Numbered from the stretch's first letter, positions 45,239 to 59,232 are shown. The stretch is 64,000 bases of DNA from Stichopus chloronotus (GCA_021234535.1 CM037840.1:2550421-2614420); one strand, 5' to 3'. The notes: a model not told the origin generated them from the sequence alone. A program made the numbers and translations.

Positions 45239-47496
45239 CTAGAATCCGTACCGTGTAAGGTTGTATTGATACAACTTTCCCGAGTTGTATGTTGCAATCA
45301 ATAGTGCATCAGACACTTGTTTTTCTCCTGAAGGCAAGTCATAAACGAAGTTATCTACTGCAACTAAACAAACGGAACTGTTATCTATGTTCATTGTTCT
45401 CAATAACTGCCTGCCATCTGTACTGTATTGTGCCACGGTACCTTTGTGTTGATCTGATGTATTTGAGTACCATAACATGTAAATGAAGCCATTGTTATCC
45501 TCACATACTTTTTCTGGTCCCAAGTCATTAGCACGAGGATATGATGGTTTCTTGAGCTTACATATTATTCTACTTCCTGATGCTTGCGTGGTGACAGCAT
45601 ACGCTTTTCTCGTGCTATTGTCACAAACTACAAGAGTACCTTCATGTACAATCATATCACAAGATTCGTTGATAACATCTGGTAGTGATATGGTGTGACT
45701 GTAATTCAACCGATCATCAAATATTAACACATATCTGCTGTTAGTACCAACAAGTATGCGTTTGCTGACAGGATCAGTGGTAACACACAACACATAAATG
45801 TCATCTGACCAGTTACAAACGTCATTAATGTACTTCCTATGAAAGTGACCATCACGGACATCATAAATACCGATTTCATCAGGTTGACTGACTGTTGCAA
45901 CTTTAAAATCTGATAGATAGCAACAGTCACGAGTTAAAATCCCGTTAAATTGTTTTCCTCCCTTGATATGATCCTGCCTTTGTATTTCTCCTCTTCTGTT
46001 AATGACAGTAATATGTGAGTCCCCATTTGATGCACTACCAGTGACGACGATGTTGCCATTCTCACAGCAGGTCATTCCATCGATCGGCCAACCATTGGCT
46101 GGGAGACTATCAACAGACACAACAGACGCTTCAGTTATAGTGACGTCATTAGCAACCAGTACTGGCATGTCGTCCATGTCAATATCTGATAGAGACTCTA
46201 ACTGTGGACATTCTTTTCCTATTTCGTCTCTCAGAGGTCTACAGGCTGCTCTAATAGTAGGCATACATTGCACGTCTTTCCATTTGTTGTTAGCGCCAAT
46301 CATATATGAAGCAGTAGCTGTGAAGCTTTCGTACCTTTCATTGATCTGATTGCAATTTTCTAATAATGTATCTAAGACAGTGTTATTATCCTCTGTGAGA
46401 TGTTCTTTCCTTGCTGTCAATTTTCTAAAATGAGTTTGTAAGTTTTGCAGTTTGCTTGTAAGTTCATGTTTAGTTTCGTTGCAACCCTCATTTAATCGCT
46501 GGGACTCTTTTCTATATTTGGTCTCTGCAGTTTCTCTCATTTCTCCATACTTTTCATTCAGTTTTTGTAATTCTTCTTCATATCCACGAGCTCTTTGTCT
46601 CGCTTCCTTCTTTCTTCTGTATTCCATGTCATGGAAACCTTCCATTCTAACTGCTTCAAGTTCGTGAATTTTTTTATTAATGATGCGAACCTGTTCGTTG
46701 TACTGTTGAGTCATTATTTTTGTTTTTTCAGAGACGTTTCTATGCAGATTTTGTTTAGTTTGCTCGATACTATTTGGTAACTTATGTAGTTTGAATTCAA
46801 CTTTCTTCAGTTCAGCCATTTCCCATTGCAACATTTCTCTTTCATTCATTGCTACTTCAATGACATCCTGCAACTTATGATCTTTGTGCTTACTGAATGT
46901 GCAAATTACACAAACTGGCTCGTTGTTACAAGAAACACAGCATAATTTCGCGTTCTCCTCCACATGCGTACGACATCTTGGACTCTCTGTTAGTGTAGCT
47001 AAATCCTCTAATGTAAGATTCATTTCTCCAATATTATTCATTGTGAGAATTCGTTGTTGGTGATCTACAAACATTGTACTGTCCATGTGAAATTTAGTAC
47101 AACAGTCGCATAAAAAACCGCTGCACTTGAAACAGTATGTCGAAACGTTCTTTAGCTGCAAACAAGAAACGCATTTTTGTAAGTTGGCCTTTTCAAGCTC
47201 CTTTTGCACTTGAATAAACTCAACGACACTTTTCATGAGGAAATCCGTTTTAATCCCTTCTACGCCATTTTTCGGTATGCAAATTTCAAATCTACACATT
47301 GGACACTGTATTATGTCTACATCGCTTGCTTGAAAAACTGCATTTAAACAATCACCACAATATCGATGAAGACATGGCAGCAGTTTTGGTTCTTTGAAAA
47401 GATCGCAGCAAATAGAACACAAGAAGAATTTTTCTTCCAGGTTCTTTAGAAGAGTCGGAGAATCCATGGAGGGGATATGACTTTGGGAAAGTTGAT
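45239..47496 (-). CDS. TRIM-like E3 ubiquitin ligase, main exon
   Basis: The exon encodes at least 742 residues from the ATG at 47,465-47,467 to TAG at 45,239-45,241. It has the tripartite order. A C3HC4 RING carries C17, C20, C32, H34, C37, C40, C55 and C58. A first B-box lies at about residues 99-136. A second B-box at about 165-197 has C165, H168, C177, C180, C189, H194 and H197. A long charged coiled coil spans about 205-380. The C-terminal part of about 300 residues (about 440-742) has repeated 'xxGxIxVTG...I.V.n..G' strands typical of NHL-like beta-propellers. RING/B-box proteins of this plan act as cytosolic E3 ligases, with the propeller binding substrate or RNA. Sequences of this kind are expanded in echinoderms. 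The minus-strand acceptor TTTCTCTTTAATTTTAG (AG at 47,497-47,498, exon from 47,496) lies 29 bases before the ATG and connects to 48,394-48,490. All metal ligands are intact and no stop interrupts the frame, so the gene is probably functional. Confidence 0.95.
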
Positions 47497-48393
47497 CTAA
47501 AATTAAAGAGAAAGAAAGATTTGTTGTAATTTCCCAAGGTTATACACTTCAGTGAAAATAACCCATTCTACAAGTCCTTAAAAGGTTGCATTATAATTTC
47601 CACATTATTTGCAATAGCCCTCATTTAACCTGGAAAGTAACAAGTACATGCATCATTTAGTTCACTAGCTAGCACACTGATTTGTGTCTCACATTACATA
47701 GGTGCTCTGCAAGGAATAAGATGACCCTTCTTAGAATCACTTTCAGGTTAGATCATAAACTTTGCAGTTCTCGGGGTTCGTAATTACAAATATTTTTGAC
47801 GTAAAGTTGAGATAAGTTTGTTTGTTCAATTACTTTAGTTGTTGGATATAGAATTATCTAACTAACCACACAACGGCATTCTTCCAACATTATGTTGTAT
47901 GTTTTTATTTACCATATAGTTCCTGTGTCCAATAAATACTCGGCACCACGTTCATTCATCTTTTACGTTAGTTCTGGTTACCTTAAAGGTATGTGTAGTT
48001 CCGGTGTATTTCTTATTTTTATTTATTTCATATACTATCTCACCTTAGGCAAAAATAAACTTCCGGGAGAAGTGGTTAAGCAACTTCATTAATGCACTGT
48101 TTGCATTTGTAAATAGTGCAGAGTACATATACATAATGGATAATCGTTAGCAGTCTGTATTCAACACAAAACTAACCACAAAATGGTGACCTGATTTGTG
48201 AGAAGGCTAAAACTATTACATGACTTATGAAGACACCAACCTTAACCGTGTTGCTCCTTTGCAAGTCCCCCCCCCCCCCCCATCACTTTGCCTCAAAATT
48301 ATCAATTTCCCAAAACTGTTTACCAGTTCACCCTTCGAAGATCTATAGACAGTTGACACAACGTATCTTCGGAGTGAATTACAGAGTACTTAC
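47497..48393 (-). other. Intron of the TRIM-like gene
   Basis: Bounded by GTAAGT (48,388-48,393) and a pyrimidine-rich TTTTAG (minus strand). It contains a 15-base C run at 48,267-48,281 but no other recognised feature. Confidence 0.6.
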
Positions 48394-48490
48394 CAGGATT
48401 CATCATGGCACTCATCCCAGCATTCAACACAGGATTCATTCCACGATTCGACCTCTTAGCAGCCGCCGGCAATTTTCTTCTACGATTCAT
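48394..48490 (-). CDS. TRIM-like gene, probable first coding exon
   Basis: A minus-strand ATG (48,488-48,490) in good context (ACC before ATG) opens 32 codons beginning MNRRRKLPAAAKRSNRG and continuing with a Met/Asn/Ala-rich stretch to ...MMNP, then a phase-1 G and the donor GTAAGT. Spliced to the main exon, G plus the 29 bases ahead of the internal ATG reads D-QLSQSHIPS and enters the RING-containing frame without a stop, giving a protein of about 784 residues. The basic N-terminus could be a nuclear or nucleic-acid contact patch. The frame is open further upstream to 48,640, so the exact start is uncertain, and use of the internal ATG by an alternative transcript is equally possible. Confidence 0.6.
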
Positions 48491-49869
48491 GGTAGAGTGG
48501 ATAGCAACATAAATAGACAACCATACACTGTAGTTAGGCAAAGAAAAACAAATGAAACAAAGCATAACACAGACGTTATTTGCAAACGGTAAACGACATA
48601 TAGTACAGATATCAATGAGAATTTCATACAAATACATCATCTAAGTTAATATAATAATAATCGATCTATAACGACATAACAACACGACCCTTTAATGCAG
48701 CAACCATGACAGGACATCTATGCTATTGTAACATTTTAACACTTTATTTTCGAATTCCTTAAAAATGTGTCGTTTTGAAATTCCAGTGTCTTGATAGGTC
48801 TAAATTTTGACTCTTTCGTTTCCATATCTTTATGTCTAGATGTTTCGATATTTTTTATTTTACTTTCGATATTCGACGTCTTTTGTTTTGGTGTTTCGAC
48901 TTTTGGATTCTATGTTTCTCCTTTTCAGGCTTAGCTGCTTGGTATGTATATTTCTACAGATTGCATTCGAACGGTTTCAGCGTGGCGGCACACTATGCAG
49001 GGTACACTTGAAGGTGCATTTGTTACGACCCATTTTGTAAAAAGTCACCAGTAAATGTAGCAAACCTGGTCCAAATGAAAAAACTTTTGCACAAAATGTC
49101 ATAACACTGAATCTTGGTCAAAATGTAAAAACTTTTGCCCAATATGTAACAATTATTTCTTTAAAGTGCCATGACCTAATCTAACCAGTTAAAATGAACG
49201 TAATTCTGTACTTTGTCAAATCAGTAGGCAGATGTATACGAAAGTCTTGCCATCATAATATACTCCATGCATATCGCAAAGACAGAGCTTCTACACAGAA
49301 ATCTAGAAGCGTGGTTGAGGGAATAAGTGCGGTGGACGGATGGTTGCATTGCCATTTTGACGTCTTAATCTCTGGGTGAAAACATTGGCGTATTTCGACC
49401 TTTTTTCATCATTTTTTTTTACTGAGTTGATAGCAAATTGTCAATCAGGACCGAAATTTTAAAGTCTTAAGTATGGCATTTTCATTCGAAAAGTTTCATT
49501 TGTCAAAATTTCTTCCGACTTGTTACTCACTAACATAAGCGCAACTTGAGATTTCGGAGTTGGGACCCGAGCAGATCAGTCAGTTCTGCTACATCATCTT
49601 GGCATGAAACGGAACACTTCTACTACTGAATTTCTTCCACTAAACGAGTCCAGATCCTCACTCTTGTAATGGATCTGGAATGGTTGGCAATTTTGAAGAA
49701 TCGAAAGGAATTCGGGATGAATTTTACTCAAGTAGGTAATACGATAGTGATGTGATATTGGGATGTAATTTCATCTTTTGACTAGACTGAACACTCTACA
49801 TGTATTATTGACTAATGATGATATTTTACCAACTTTCATGATCAACGAATTTAAATCATAAGGGTAGGA
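48491..49869. other. Upstream region of the TRIM-like gene and intergenic DNA
   Basis: Should contain the TRIM-like promoter and 5' UTR. No clear TATA box or initiator could be assigned. Near 48,840-48,910 there are loose 'tttcgat/tttcgac' repeats. Confidence 0.4.
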
Positions 49870-50335
49870 GCAGTTTCACTGTTTGAAGATCCAAATTGTG
49901 ATTTCATACTAAAATGAAAACTAGATAGCCATTGACCAGAAATTCCTGACAAATCCCATTGTGTATCCGGCGTTCATCTTCATCCAACTTAATCCTCATG
50001 AGAAGAAGCATTTTGGCTACTCCAACAAAATAACAGAAACTAACCACTAGGATAGTCTTTGACCTGATATTCTTGAGAACGCCATACGAACCCCTGTTCA
50101 GAAATAACACTCACCACATATCATAATCATCCAATTTAATCTGTGGGAGACTCATCTTACCGAAATGGTAGTCTTTTTACCAGAATGACCACTAGATGAC
50201 CTTTGACAGTGAACGTTCTACCACCCCGTATGTACCACCAGTCAACAACTATACTGACCAACTCTCATGACAATCTATAGCAGGAGATACATTTTGAGTG
50301 TCTTCACAAAATGACCGAAATATTGTCGCTGCATG
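49870..50335 (+). repeat. Degenerate tandem repeat, period roughly 110-120 bp
   Basis: Three to four units share 'ga-agcc/gatgacc-ttgacc', 'ttc/ttct-gac-a-cc' and 'accaactctcatgacaatctat'-like blocks (near 49,985, 50,115 and 50,260). This 'TGACCTTTGACC'-bearing style of repeat is common in marine invertebrate genomes. Confidence 0.5.
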
Positions 50336-52474
50336 ACGGGATCTCCCAAACCTATCGGGAATCTTCGAAAACTCTGAAAAATTGTTGATTTCTACTTGAA
50401 CCATCTATTTTTTTTGAAATTTTGACCTTAACAGGTGTCCACTTAAATCGCCCAAAGGGATGTGGGCACGTGGTACTTCTTTGTCTAGATCTGATTTACA
50501 TGTTATTTTAGCAGTTGCATGATGGTGAGGACGCATAATGCAGATTTTAGTTTTGGATGTTGGAATGTTGCATGGATCAAATAACAGTCCTTGTAAGCAG
50601 ATTAATGGTTGAACGTGGTATGTAGGGACTTACCTTTGATGAACAGTTGAGTGACATTAATTGGTATGCATTACCTTACCTTAAGCGCAAGCCAATCTTT
50701 GGACACGCGCAATATAGAATATCTCAATGAAAGTCATTTTGCATGCTTTAATACTATTGGTTCTCCAGTAGTCATTCTTCGCAAATCTTCCAGCAGAAAG
50801 TTGACCTTTTCCAATAGAATCTATATGACCATTCTATGGGGGAGAATATAAAGCTGGCATACTTCATCTTGGTCTGACATCAGATTTGTATTCAAGTGTC
50901 AAAGGATCTAAAACAATTCTACAACTTCATTTTCAATAAATCTAGGGTCTTTAGCATTATTGACACGAGAAATCATTTGATACTTCAACACCAATATCAG
51001 GTATGTCAGAGAACGGACTAGAGTGGGAAATAGGACTATTCTGTAAAATTTGCTTTTGAAGACTTGACAGCTTTAAGCAGTACTAGATCCATATTTTTCT
51101 TTGGCCCTGGAACTGAGGAACGAGAGAGAAGTTTAACACTTTTGACCAACAGACTTGATATAAGTCTGGTGGTGTTCGTTTTCGAAGTATCCCGTATCGC
51201 AACAGAGTTTTTCAAACGTTTCTAGCAGTTGTCTCTTTAAATTTGTCTCAAATTATTGCAACGCACCCTTATTCCGAGCTGCGCTGTACAATGATTTTTC
51301 TCACCAGTCCTTCTTAAAGGAGAAGTCAAACCTGAAAGTAAATTTATCAAAATGGAGCAGAAGTGTTTGACAAACATTTTCCCAAAGTTTCATTCAGAGA
51401 TATTGTTTAATATCAAATTAACCTAATTTTGAAATTCAGAGACGGGTGCTGCCATCTGGATACAACCAACTTGAGTAAGTCGAATAAATTATGTCATTTA
51501 ACCACTGTTAGCAGGAATTTGAATGTATTTCTTTGTTTTCTTTGAGTATAATTTCTATAAACCCTACACACTTGTACACATTTTGTGTCGAATTACTGAG
51601 GTGCATCATGCATTAATCAAATCAATACTATGCTCTGATTTGAATGCGAAATGAAAAATTAAGAAAAACAAAAACTTTGCAATCACATATGGTCTAATGA
51701 TGTCGTCATGAATAATTTGGATGAAATTTCAAATTGCAATTTCGTGGAAAGTAACATATTTAGATGAAATTGGTGATAGTGTTTACCAAATGTTAGTTTC
51801 TCATTTAACATTGTCAAAAGTCCTGACTTTCCTCTTCCTTAAAAGCATTGCTTCTCAAATGAAGTCTAATGTAACTGATATACATACTGATAGCAATATC
51901 GTCAATAAATCAATATCAATGAATAAATAACAGAGGTTTTAATGAAGCCTTCTAGAAGTCGCTTATCGAAGTGTTAAGGTAATGCCTTAAATGTAATTAT
52001 GTAGTAAGTTGTCATCTTGACGTTCCATTTAGTAATATTGTTCTGGTGGTTTGAAGAATACTAAAGAACTCTGTACATCGTATATATTGTGCTGACCATC
52101 CGTGAAGGTTTGATTTTTCATTGAGTGATCTGCAGACCAAAACCTCAGTCAGTCAACTGTCATTATAATCATACATTAACCCAACGTAAGCCTACGGTAG
52201 TTCACCTCGCTCTCGTCTCAACTGTATCATCTTCATTACCTCTTTGGACACTGCTTATTCATCGATCATAATTAGCCTGGAAATCTGATGTGGTGCAGTG
52301 TGGTTCCGCAGCTGGCCCCAGCCGAGGTCCTAAGGCGGACCCCGGACACCACATAGATTTGCTCGCTTTCTTCGCCTGCCTGTTATAATGTACACAAACG
52401 CTAGCAGGAAACCAAAAATTGCAGACATACGAACCCTCATGTGTCATTTAGTCCGGAAGAGGTTTTGTGAAATT
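50336..52474. other. Intergenic DNA, no gene seen
   Basis: Open frames are short and without domain resemblance, and no repeat with a partner in the window was noticed. Confidence 0.4.
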
Positions 52475-53138
52475 GTTAAAATGATTGCGTGAGTGGGCAA
52501 AAAGTAAAAACATTGAAATTTCATCTCCAAAAGTTTGGTAAGGCTTTTAATTGCACCATTCAGACAATCTGGGAAAATAAATAGGTTTCAGTTGGTTAAT
52601 TTTGCCATATGATTTCAAATTCTCCTAACATAACGATAAAAAGAATACGATAATGCAGTGGTTGACAGTTTTCGTTCAAATTAACGGTATGCTTCTTTGA
52701 GGAAGCCAATGGGAAGTATACTAGTATTGAATATTCAGTTAACAAGTCAGGATCACTGACGCCACGGGTAAGGTTGTGTTCAGTTCGCAGGTTATTTGTA
52801 AATACAATGTGTGTCCTTTCACCAAATACTACAATTCTTGATACCTACCAAGGAGCGACGACTTGAGTAGTATATTTTTGATACAATTGTGAGACCTGTA
52901 CTGTTGCATATTCATTATGTAGGCAGTTATAGTAAGAACCGTTAATTTTCAAATATGGTTTCTCTTTTTTGCTGTTTCTATGCCAATCCCGTTGCTTTTC
53001 GAAGTAGTTACTGTTATTTTCTTTCATTGAAAGACATAGTCCCGTTCATGTACAACCTCGCGTGTACATTTAAAAATAAAGAAAAAGTTAAGATCAAACA
53101 TAATCTTATCTTTTTGGTTTTTCGGTGCACAATCAATC
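52475..53138 (-). repeat. Dispersed repeat R2, copy 2 (inverted)
   Basis: Reverse complement of 2,717-3,370. Its right end begins near 53,138 with 'aaagtgattg' (minus strand), and its left end has 'attgcgtgag-gggcaaaaagtaaaa'. The latter block is also the start of the copy at 59,233. Confidence 0.65.
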
Positions 53139-54794
53139 ACTTTAAAGGTCGGATACATGCAGCTTAGAACACAGGGGAAGTGCCCTTTCCGGTCATCTGG
53201 AGGGTTTGCGAAGGCCAAAATTTCTTGCACTATCATGGCCAACCAATGGTGGCGCTCCGCTTGCTAGTTCCAGTACTCACCCTCCCCCATATTGATTTTG
53301 GTCCACCGACTTACACTATGGCTTCCACCACTTTCAGGAAGAGAAAATTGGCCAGATGTCAAGCCCCCCACACTTTCAATATCAATTCCCTGCACGTCAT
53401 TGATATGACATATGAAGCGCCTATCCAGGGTTTTCATGGGTGGGGGTCTGACGTGAGGGAGTAGGCTAGGGTAATGTTTTTTTTCTCAGGAAAAAAAGAA
53501 AGTAATTATCATGAGGGGGCGTGAGTGTCCTTTCATGTTTGCATTGTTTCTAATTGTATGTAGAGGTTACAACTAACAATATTCAGTTACCTGTAGGTAC
53601 CAGTGTTTGTGCATTTGTACTTGTGACGAATGGGTGGAGTATAGGCAACCGATTTTTCACCCACTTTGTTTACATAACCTACTTTACAGCCGATGTGCCT
53701 CACACAAAAACTTACTAGATTACATCCACAAGGTGTACTATTGCCTAGACAAGAAGGCGAGATACTTTCACTTGCAATTCACTATAAATTTAGTTGATTG
53801 TGACTAGGCCGGCTATGAAGACTGCACTGCTGGGAGACTGATTGATTCCACGGGGCATACTTGGTGTGTAAGGTTGTTCTTGATTCTGCATATCGCAGCA
53901 TGAGCTTTTCTTAACAGTAAGTTAGCGACCGTCAAAACACGGCAAACGTGTAGACTTAGCTGTCCAGAAATTTGGAAGCCTACATACTTGTTATCTTGGT
54001 AATGCGTGCAAATCTCCATGCAAATTGCTGTTTCCCAGCCAGTTTAACCACCCACCGTAATTACCATATATCAGTATCTGTTGTTTCTTGTCGTGAATGC
54101 GTGGGATAGTTTTACGCGATACGCATGATGTCGTGGTCAAGGACGATACTGCGCACAAGGTGTGCAACTCTGGAGTGACTTTTGATCTTCGTGCAAAGCT
54201 ATGAGTGATAAAGTACACGCATGCGTACTAGTTTTCTATCAGTGATAAGACGTTTCTTAATGATATTTACCCTCATTCATCCTGGGAAAAATAAATACCA
54301 GAGGACACGACTATTAGGGTTCCCTTATAGAGAGGGTTGCGACATACCCTGTTAAAAAAATCCCGTCACGTGACAGATGGATCCATTTTACCTCCAACTA
54401 CCAAATAGCTCTTTCGTCGAGTAACTAGTACCGTAACGTTGTGATAATTATCAGCGACTATGTCGACTAGCATATGCCCTCCGTCCTTGATATTGGACCA
54501 ACATTTCAAACAGTTGTTAAATGGTACCAAATGGTGTGCATTGGCTGTAGTAAACATCACTAGGAAATTGTTACGAAATATTAAGAATTTCCCGAAATAA
54601 GATGCGAGTAAGGTATGGGAGGTAAAATTCCACTGAAACTGTTGGACACCGATGCCGTCATCGGGTTACTTAGGCCTAAAGTAGCTATAACGTTACCTCT
54701 GAGAGGTGAGATTAACATTACTGGCAAGGCGGTGAACTTATATGGAGACTAACGTTTATTCCTTTGATAGTAATGGATTTGATACATTATTGTG
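53139..54794. other. Intergenic DNA, no gene seen
   Basis: A minus-strand frame at 54,366-54,560 has no domain. No repeat partner was noticed in the window. Confidence 0.35.
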
Positions 54795-55115
54795 TTGGTG
54801 CGTTAGTTTCGTTTCGTTTATTTGATTCTCCACTTCACATGACAAATACATTAAGACAAATATAAAACACACATTATTCACACATGGACTGGAAGTAAGT
54901 GAACAGTAAACCCACTGAGTTAAGGCTTGGTGAAGTCCACTCCCTTGAGAAAGCAAGACAATACATACAAAAGACAAAGAGCAGAAAAATGAATGAATAA
55001 AGAAGAACAAAAAACTTCCCCAAAAGGAAACCAACCCAACAGACGCACAATCCCACCTCCCAACACACCCCACCCCAGGCAAAAACGACAAGACAAGTAA
55101 ACAGGCACCTGTGAG
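54795..55115 (-). mobile_element. LINE-like 3' untranslated end
   Basis: Read on the minus strand, the segment ends 'gagaatcaaataaacgaaacgaaac', that is, an AATAAA signal followed at once by short CGAAA repeats. This is the usual 3' end style of non-LTR elements. The minus-strand frames over the segment (up to 111 codons) are Cys/Phe/Leu-rich without domain resemblance and look like untranslated sequence. No reverse transcriptase was seen upstream (toward 56 kb), so the copy would be 5'-truncated. A 3' UTR of a cellular gene is an alternative. Confidence 0.35.
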
Positions 55116-57239
55116 GAAGACCTACTAGAGAATATGAATATTGCTAAAGAGAGTAGAATAGGCTTAGTAACTACGGACAAGATATCTCAGTTAAGATCTC
55201 CTGATAGACTTGACGCTAGACTTGGCAGTAACAGAAAAAGGGAGTGAATTAGTAACTTAGGCCTCGCCCAGTATGTAGGTTACCTACTTTAGCTTCGAGT
55301 ATTGACAGGGAATTATGAAGCGATGATAAAGGAAAGTTAAATTTGTTAGATAATCCAAGGGCCTACCAATTCTAGGACTTCCAGATTCATTGATAACAAA
55401 GAAAAGATAAAGATTTGCAGAATCTATACAAACCAAAGCCATACCAGTTTTTTTTTTTTTTTGCTCAAGAAATAAATACAAGTTGGGCATATGCTTGTGA
55501 ATATGCATTTGAAACATCTTAGTGACGGAGTATATGATAATTCATTTACATTATTACATTTGTTTCATGGTTCGGTAGCCTATCACACTTAAAAGGGCTT
55601 TGTCATTCATCACTTATAATAAAATAAAATTAGAAAAAAAAAAGCAACTGCAGACCTTTCATTTCAACAATTGTAGACTGTAATAATAAAATTCTATTTC
55701 GCTGAGCCTTTTTCAATTATTCGTCTTTTGTAAGGCCACCTACTCCAAAGTTTCCCCATTCTTTTCATATGAAGATGGACGGGAGGAAAGAGTTTGGATG
55801 CTGACAAAAATATTTTTGTTTTCAGAATGAAAAAAGAACCTGGAGCTGCTAAAGCCCAAGAAATCAAAATCAACACATTTATACAGATACCGCATGCCAA
55901 ATCAGATGCCCTAAAACCCAGGCTGAAGAAAATCTGGACAGAACTTTAAGCAATTAAAAGGGGAAAAAAAATCGGCATGCATTATTTTTAACATTTTGAT
56001 GAAACCAACCCTAAGGGTATTGTAATAGGTGGCAAAAAAGCTTTGTGTCCCTCAAATTAGAACGATAAGAAGCCCCTTTAAGTGATACGTTCCTGTCACA
56101 ATACTGGTACAGTTGATATTGTAGGCCTAGATGTCTCAAATTTCACTTTTTAGAAAACAAATGCAATGGAAATAGACTGATTATCATGATAATTATCTTG
56201 AAAGAGATGACAAATGCAGTTAAACCATACATGTGAAGATTTTGTTTGCTATTCTCTTTCTTTGCCACGATTGCTGATTGTTCAAAATTCTCTGTGTGCA
56301 TGGATTGAGGAAACGGATTAAATTATCCAGTTGGTAAGTAACAATTATCTGTGTTTTATGTGGCAACCCTATATGCCATTTTTTATGTCCTTCACTGGTA
56401 TTGTATTATGGTCGTCTGCATGTATATTACATTTTGATTACTTAATTATAAGTATGTATTGTGTATAACTGAAGATTCTTGTTTTCAGAAAATATGTTTC
56501 AAATTTGCACAATATATCACCCTAGGCATGTCACGAGTAAAAGTAAACTCCAGTCCATTTGAGCGGTTCATGGGCTGCAATGGCAGCAGACGTTTATATG
56601 TACGCTAATAACCTTTAGCTATGCTGCTTCTGTCTTATTCATGTGTTGTAGCCATGTCAGAATCCTAGGAGTGGGGGGGGGGGGGGAGAAAGGGGCAGGC
56701 CCACCAGTGCATGTGATATGTCAATATTTTTCACCCCAAAAGTCTGAGGACGTCTCCCCAACAAAAAATAGGGGGAATTAATACGTGTGTGTGCTTATCG
56801 CAACATCCTGCGCAACTCACAATTATCATCTCCCTTTTCAACATCTATTGGTCTATTAAGACTTCCCCCATCAGAACCCCTTCCTCAACCCCAGTCGACC
56901 GCCGTTCAAGCTATGCCAACGCTACAGTATGGAAATTAATACCAGTGCAGTCTCTAATTACATACTGAGAACTGCGATTTAATTTTATTAGTCCCTATTT
57001 AAGTCGCATGTGAAGTCTGACATCATTGTCCCAGTTCGGCTCCTTTATCACCCCACTCATCCTTTCCAACCATCCTTTGACCCTTTGAAACACTAACTGA
57101 TTTTTGTGAGACATGATTACCAATAAACTCGCAGTTGCATATGACTGTTTTCAGTAAATTAGTGCAGATCATGTATCACAGTTTGACTAATCTATATGCA
57201 TGTCCGTGCAACACTCGCACAATTGGAGGCACAGAGGCG
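55116..57239. other. Intergenic DNA, no gene seen
   Basis: Contains A/T runs near 55,448 and 55,632 and a 14-base G run at 56,673-56,686. Confidence 0.4.
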
Positions 57240-57289
57240 TCAAATAACTAAGAGTCGCAACCCTCTCTGTAAAGGAACCCTAATGACTA

Positions 57290-57810
57290 TGTAAGCAGAT
57301 CGCCACAGGGGTTGAAGCCGAGCGTACCAGAAAAAAATTGTGGTTTTACACCCCCCACCCCCATCGCCCGAAACGCCACTTCCCGAGTGTAATGGGCTGC
57401 ATGTATAGTCAGCTTTGAAATAGGGGTCGATCTCATGTCTGTAATTTCTCAATTTATCACGAAAAGAAAACCTTTTGTGAAAAAATTATGTGGATTGCTC
57501 TTATCTATAATTAATTTCCAGAAAAGTTAATGCAGCAGTGTTTACTTTGTAACAACAACAGTTTCTTTTCTTTTTGATAAACTTGCAACTACAAAGTAAC
57601 CTTCTGGTACAATATTTTGCATTTATTGCTGTCAATTTTTGCCCGAGAACTTGTACTTCTAGAAAAAGTTATTACAAAAACTTTTTAGGCTCTGGCTATA
57701 ACAGATTTTAACTTTCTCGGCTACTACTAAGCCTTAGATGCAATCTAGTGCAATATTTGGGGTCGTCTGCAGTCATTAAATGTGCTAGTCTGAGGTATAA
57801 AACATCCAAT
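57290..57810 (+). repeat. Dispersed repeat R3, copy 2, with downstream extension
   Basis: Shares the 'gctgcatgta...TTTGAAATAGGG' landmark with 8,985 and 62,400. Further on, 'ctggtacaatattttgcat' (57,603) matches 63,490, and 'ccttagatgcaatctagtgcaata' (57,731) matches 63,850. The element represented here is therefore longer than the part preserved at 8.9 kb. Confidence 0.6.
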
Positions 57811-59232
57811 AGGAAGGTTAAATATATTTTTTTTCTGGAGGGTGGAGTTTGTTGGAGGCTGTTGTAAAGTGATATCAATAATTCCCAAGAGGAAAATACA
57901 TACTTTTAAGATCGTAAAGGCAGAATAAATCGTTTTCCTTAAAATAGAGATAAAGTAAATAAAGGACAACAAGGGACACATCATGGGAGTGGCTACTTGG
58001 CATATCTTTATTCATGATACACTTATCAAACAGAAATCTGCGTATAAAATGATCAATATTTCTTCCATTGTGATGGTAATTGTGGCTATTTTCAAAACTG
58101 CAACGTTCATAACTTCAAAGTTTGTCTTGCTTTCAGTTTTGGGTTAGAATGACAGAAGTAGTACTTAGATAGTAAGGATAATAAAAACCAACATTGCTAT
58201 TTTTCTGGGCAAAAATATATGACTGTAATTGATATCTATATACTATATAGAAATTTTGTCTTGTGTACTAAAACACATTGTTTTGAAATACATCAAATAA
58301 CGCAGACCTTTTTTTTTACCGTTTTGCAGGAAATTTTTAGAGACCTAAACTTTAGAAGGCAAATGTTTCAGAAATAGATATTCGTAGTGTAAGCCCAGAT
58401 TTAATGTCATATGGCTTCAAAATTGGTCCATACAGTAGGCATAACAACGTACCACTAGGCCTAAGCTCAATGTAGTTCGTGCGCAAAAGGGGTCACGTCA
58501 ACAAGTCATGGTATCTTCGTCATTTTCGTACAATTTTTACGATTTTTGTCTCGATAAGAAAGAAATTAATTGTTTGTGAAACGTATGCAGCTTAAAGAAC
58601 GTGAAATAAAACAGAAGGCATAATTTGAGGGTAAAGGGCACTTCACAACTAATTTGCATATGTACATACGTACGTAATGCGCTAATAATTAGGTAACTTC
58701 CATTGATTTGAAATATCCTAGTTTAGTCAAGACAAATTACACAAAATATGCAAATTGCTGAAGTATTATTAATTTTATCAATAAGAGTCTTGCACTAAAA
58801 TATTTACAAACTTGAAAAAGAAGTTTTTTTGAACGAGTTCTTCTGTTTCCTTATAATTCAGAGACTTATGTTACTATCTTACTAGTAAAAATTACAGATT
58901 TTACTATATTTAGAACGAGAGTGATTTCAGCAAAACTCTGGTACTCAGAGTATGAATAAAATGCTTTCAAAACATACCCAGTGCAGGTTTTCATCTAAGC
59001 CCCCTGACGTTCAGTTTGAGAGTATAAGCTACTTGTTGAATCATGTCTGCTCTGATCCACTGCAATAGGAGCCAATGTTTATGATATCATGGCTTCGACG
59101 TTTGTCTTTATGAATCCGCATGCGCACCTCATATTTCACATGATCACCCCATATTCAAAAATCTTGTGACGTCAAATGAGGCAGTGATAATGACAGCAAC
59201 ACTTCAGAGAATTCTCGAAAGCTGCCATACGT
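57811..59232. other. Intergenic DNA, no gene seen
   Basis: AT-rich sequence without exon or repeat partner recognised. Confidence 0.4.

Noticed and set aside
45289..46667. Plus-strand frames of 60-115 codons
   Set aside because: Antisense shadows of the TRIM-like exon.
54756..55180. Cys/Phe/Leu-rich minus-strand frames up to 111 codons
   Set aside because: They overlap in different frames in what looks like a retroelement 3' UTR, with no domain.
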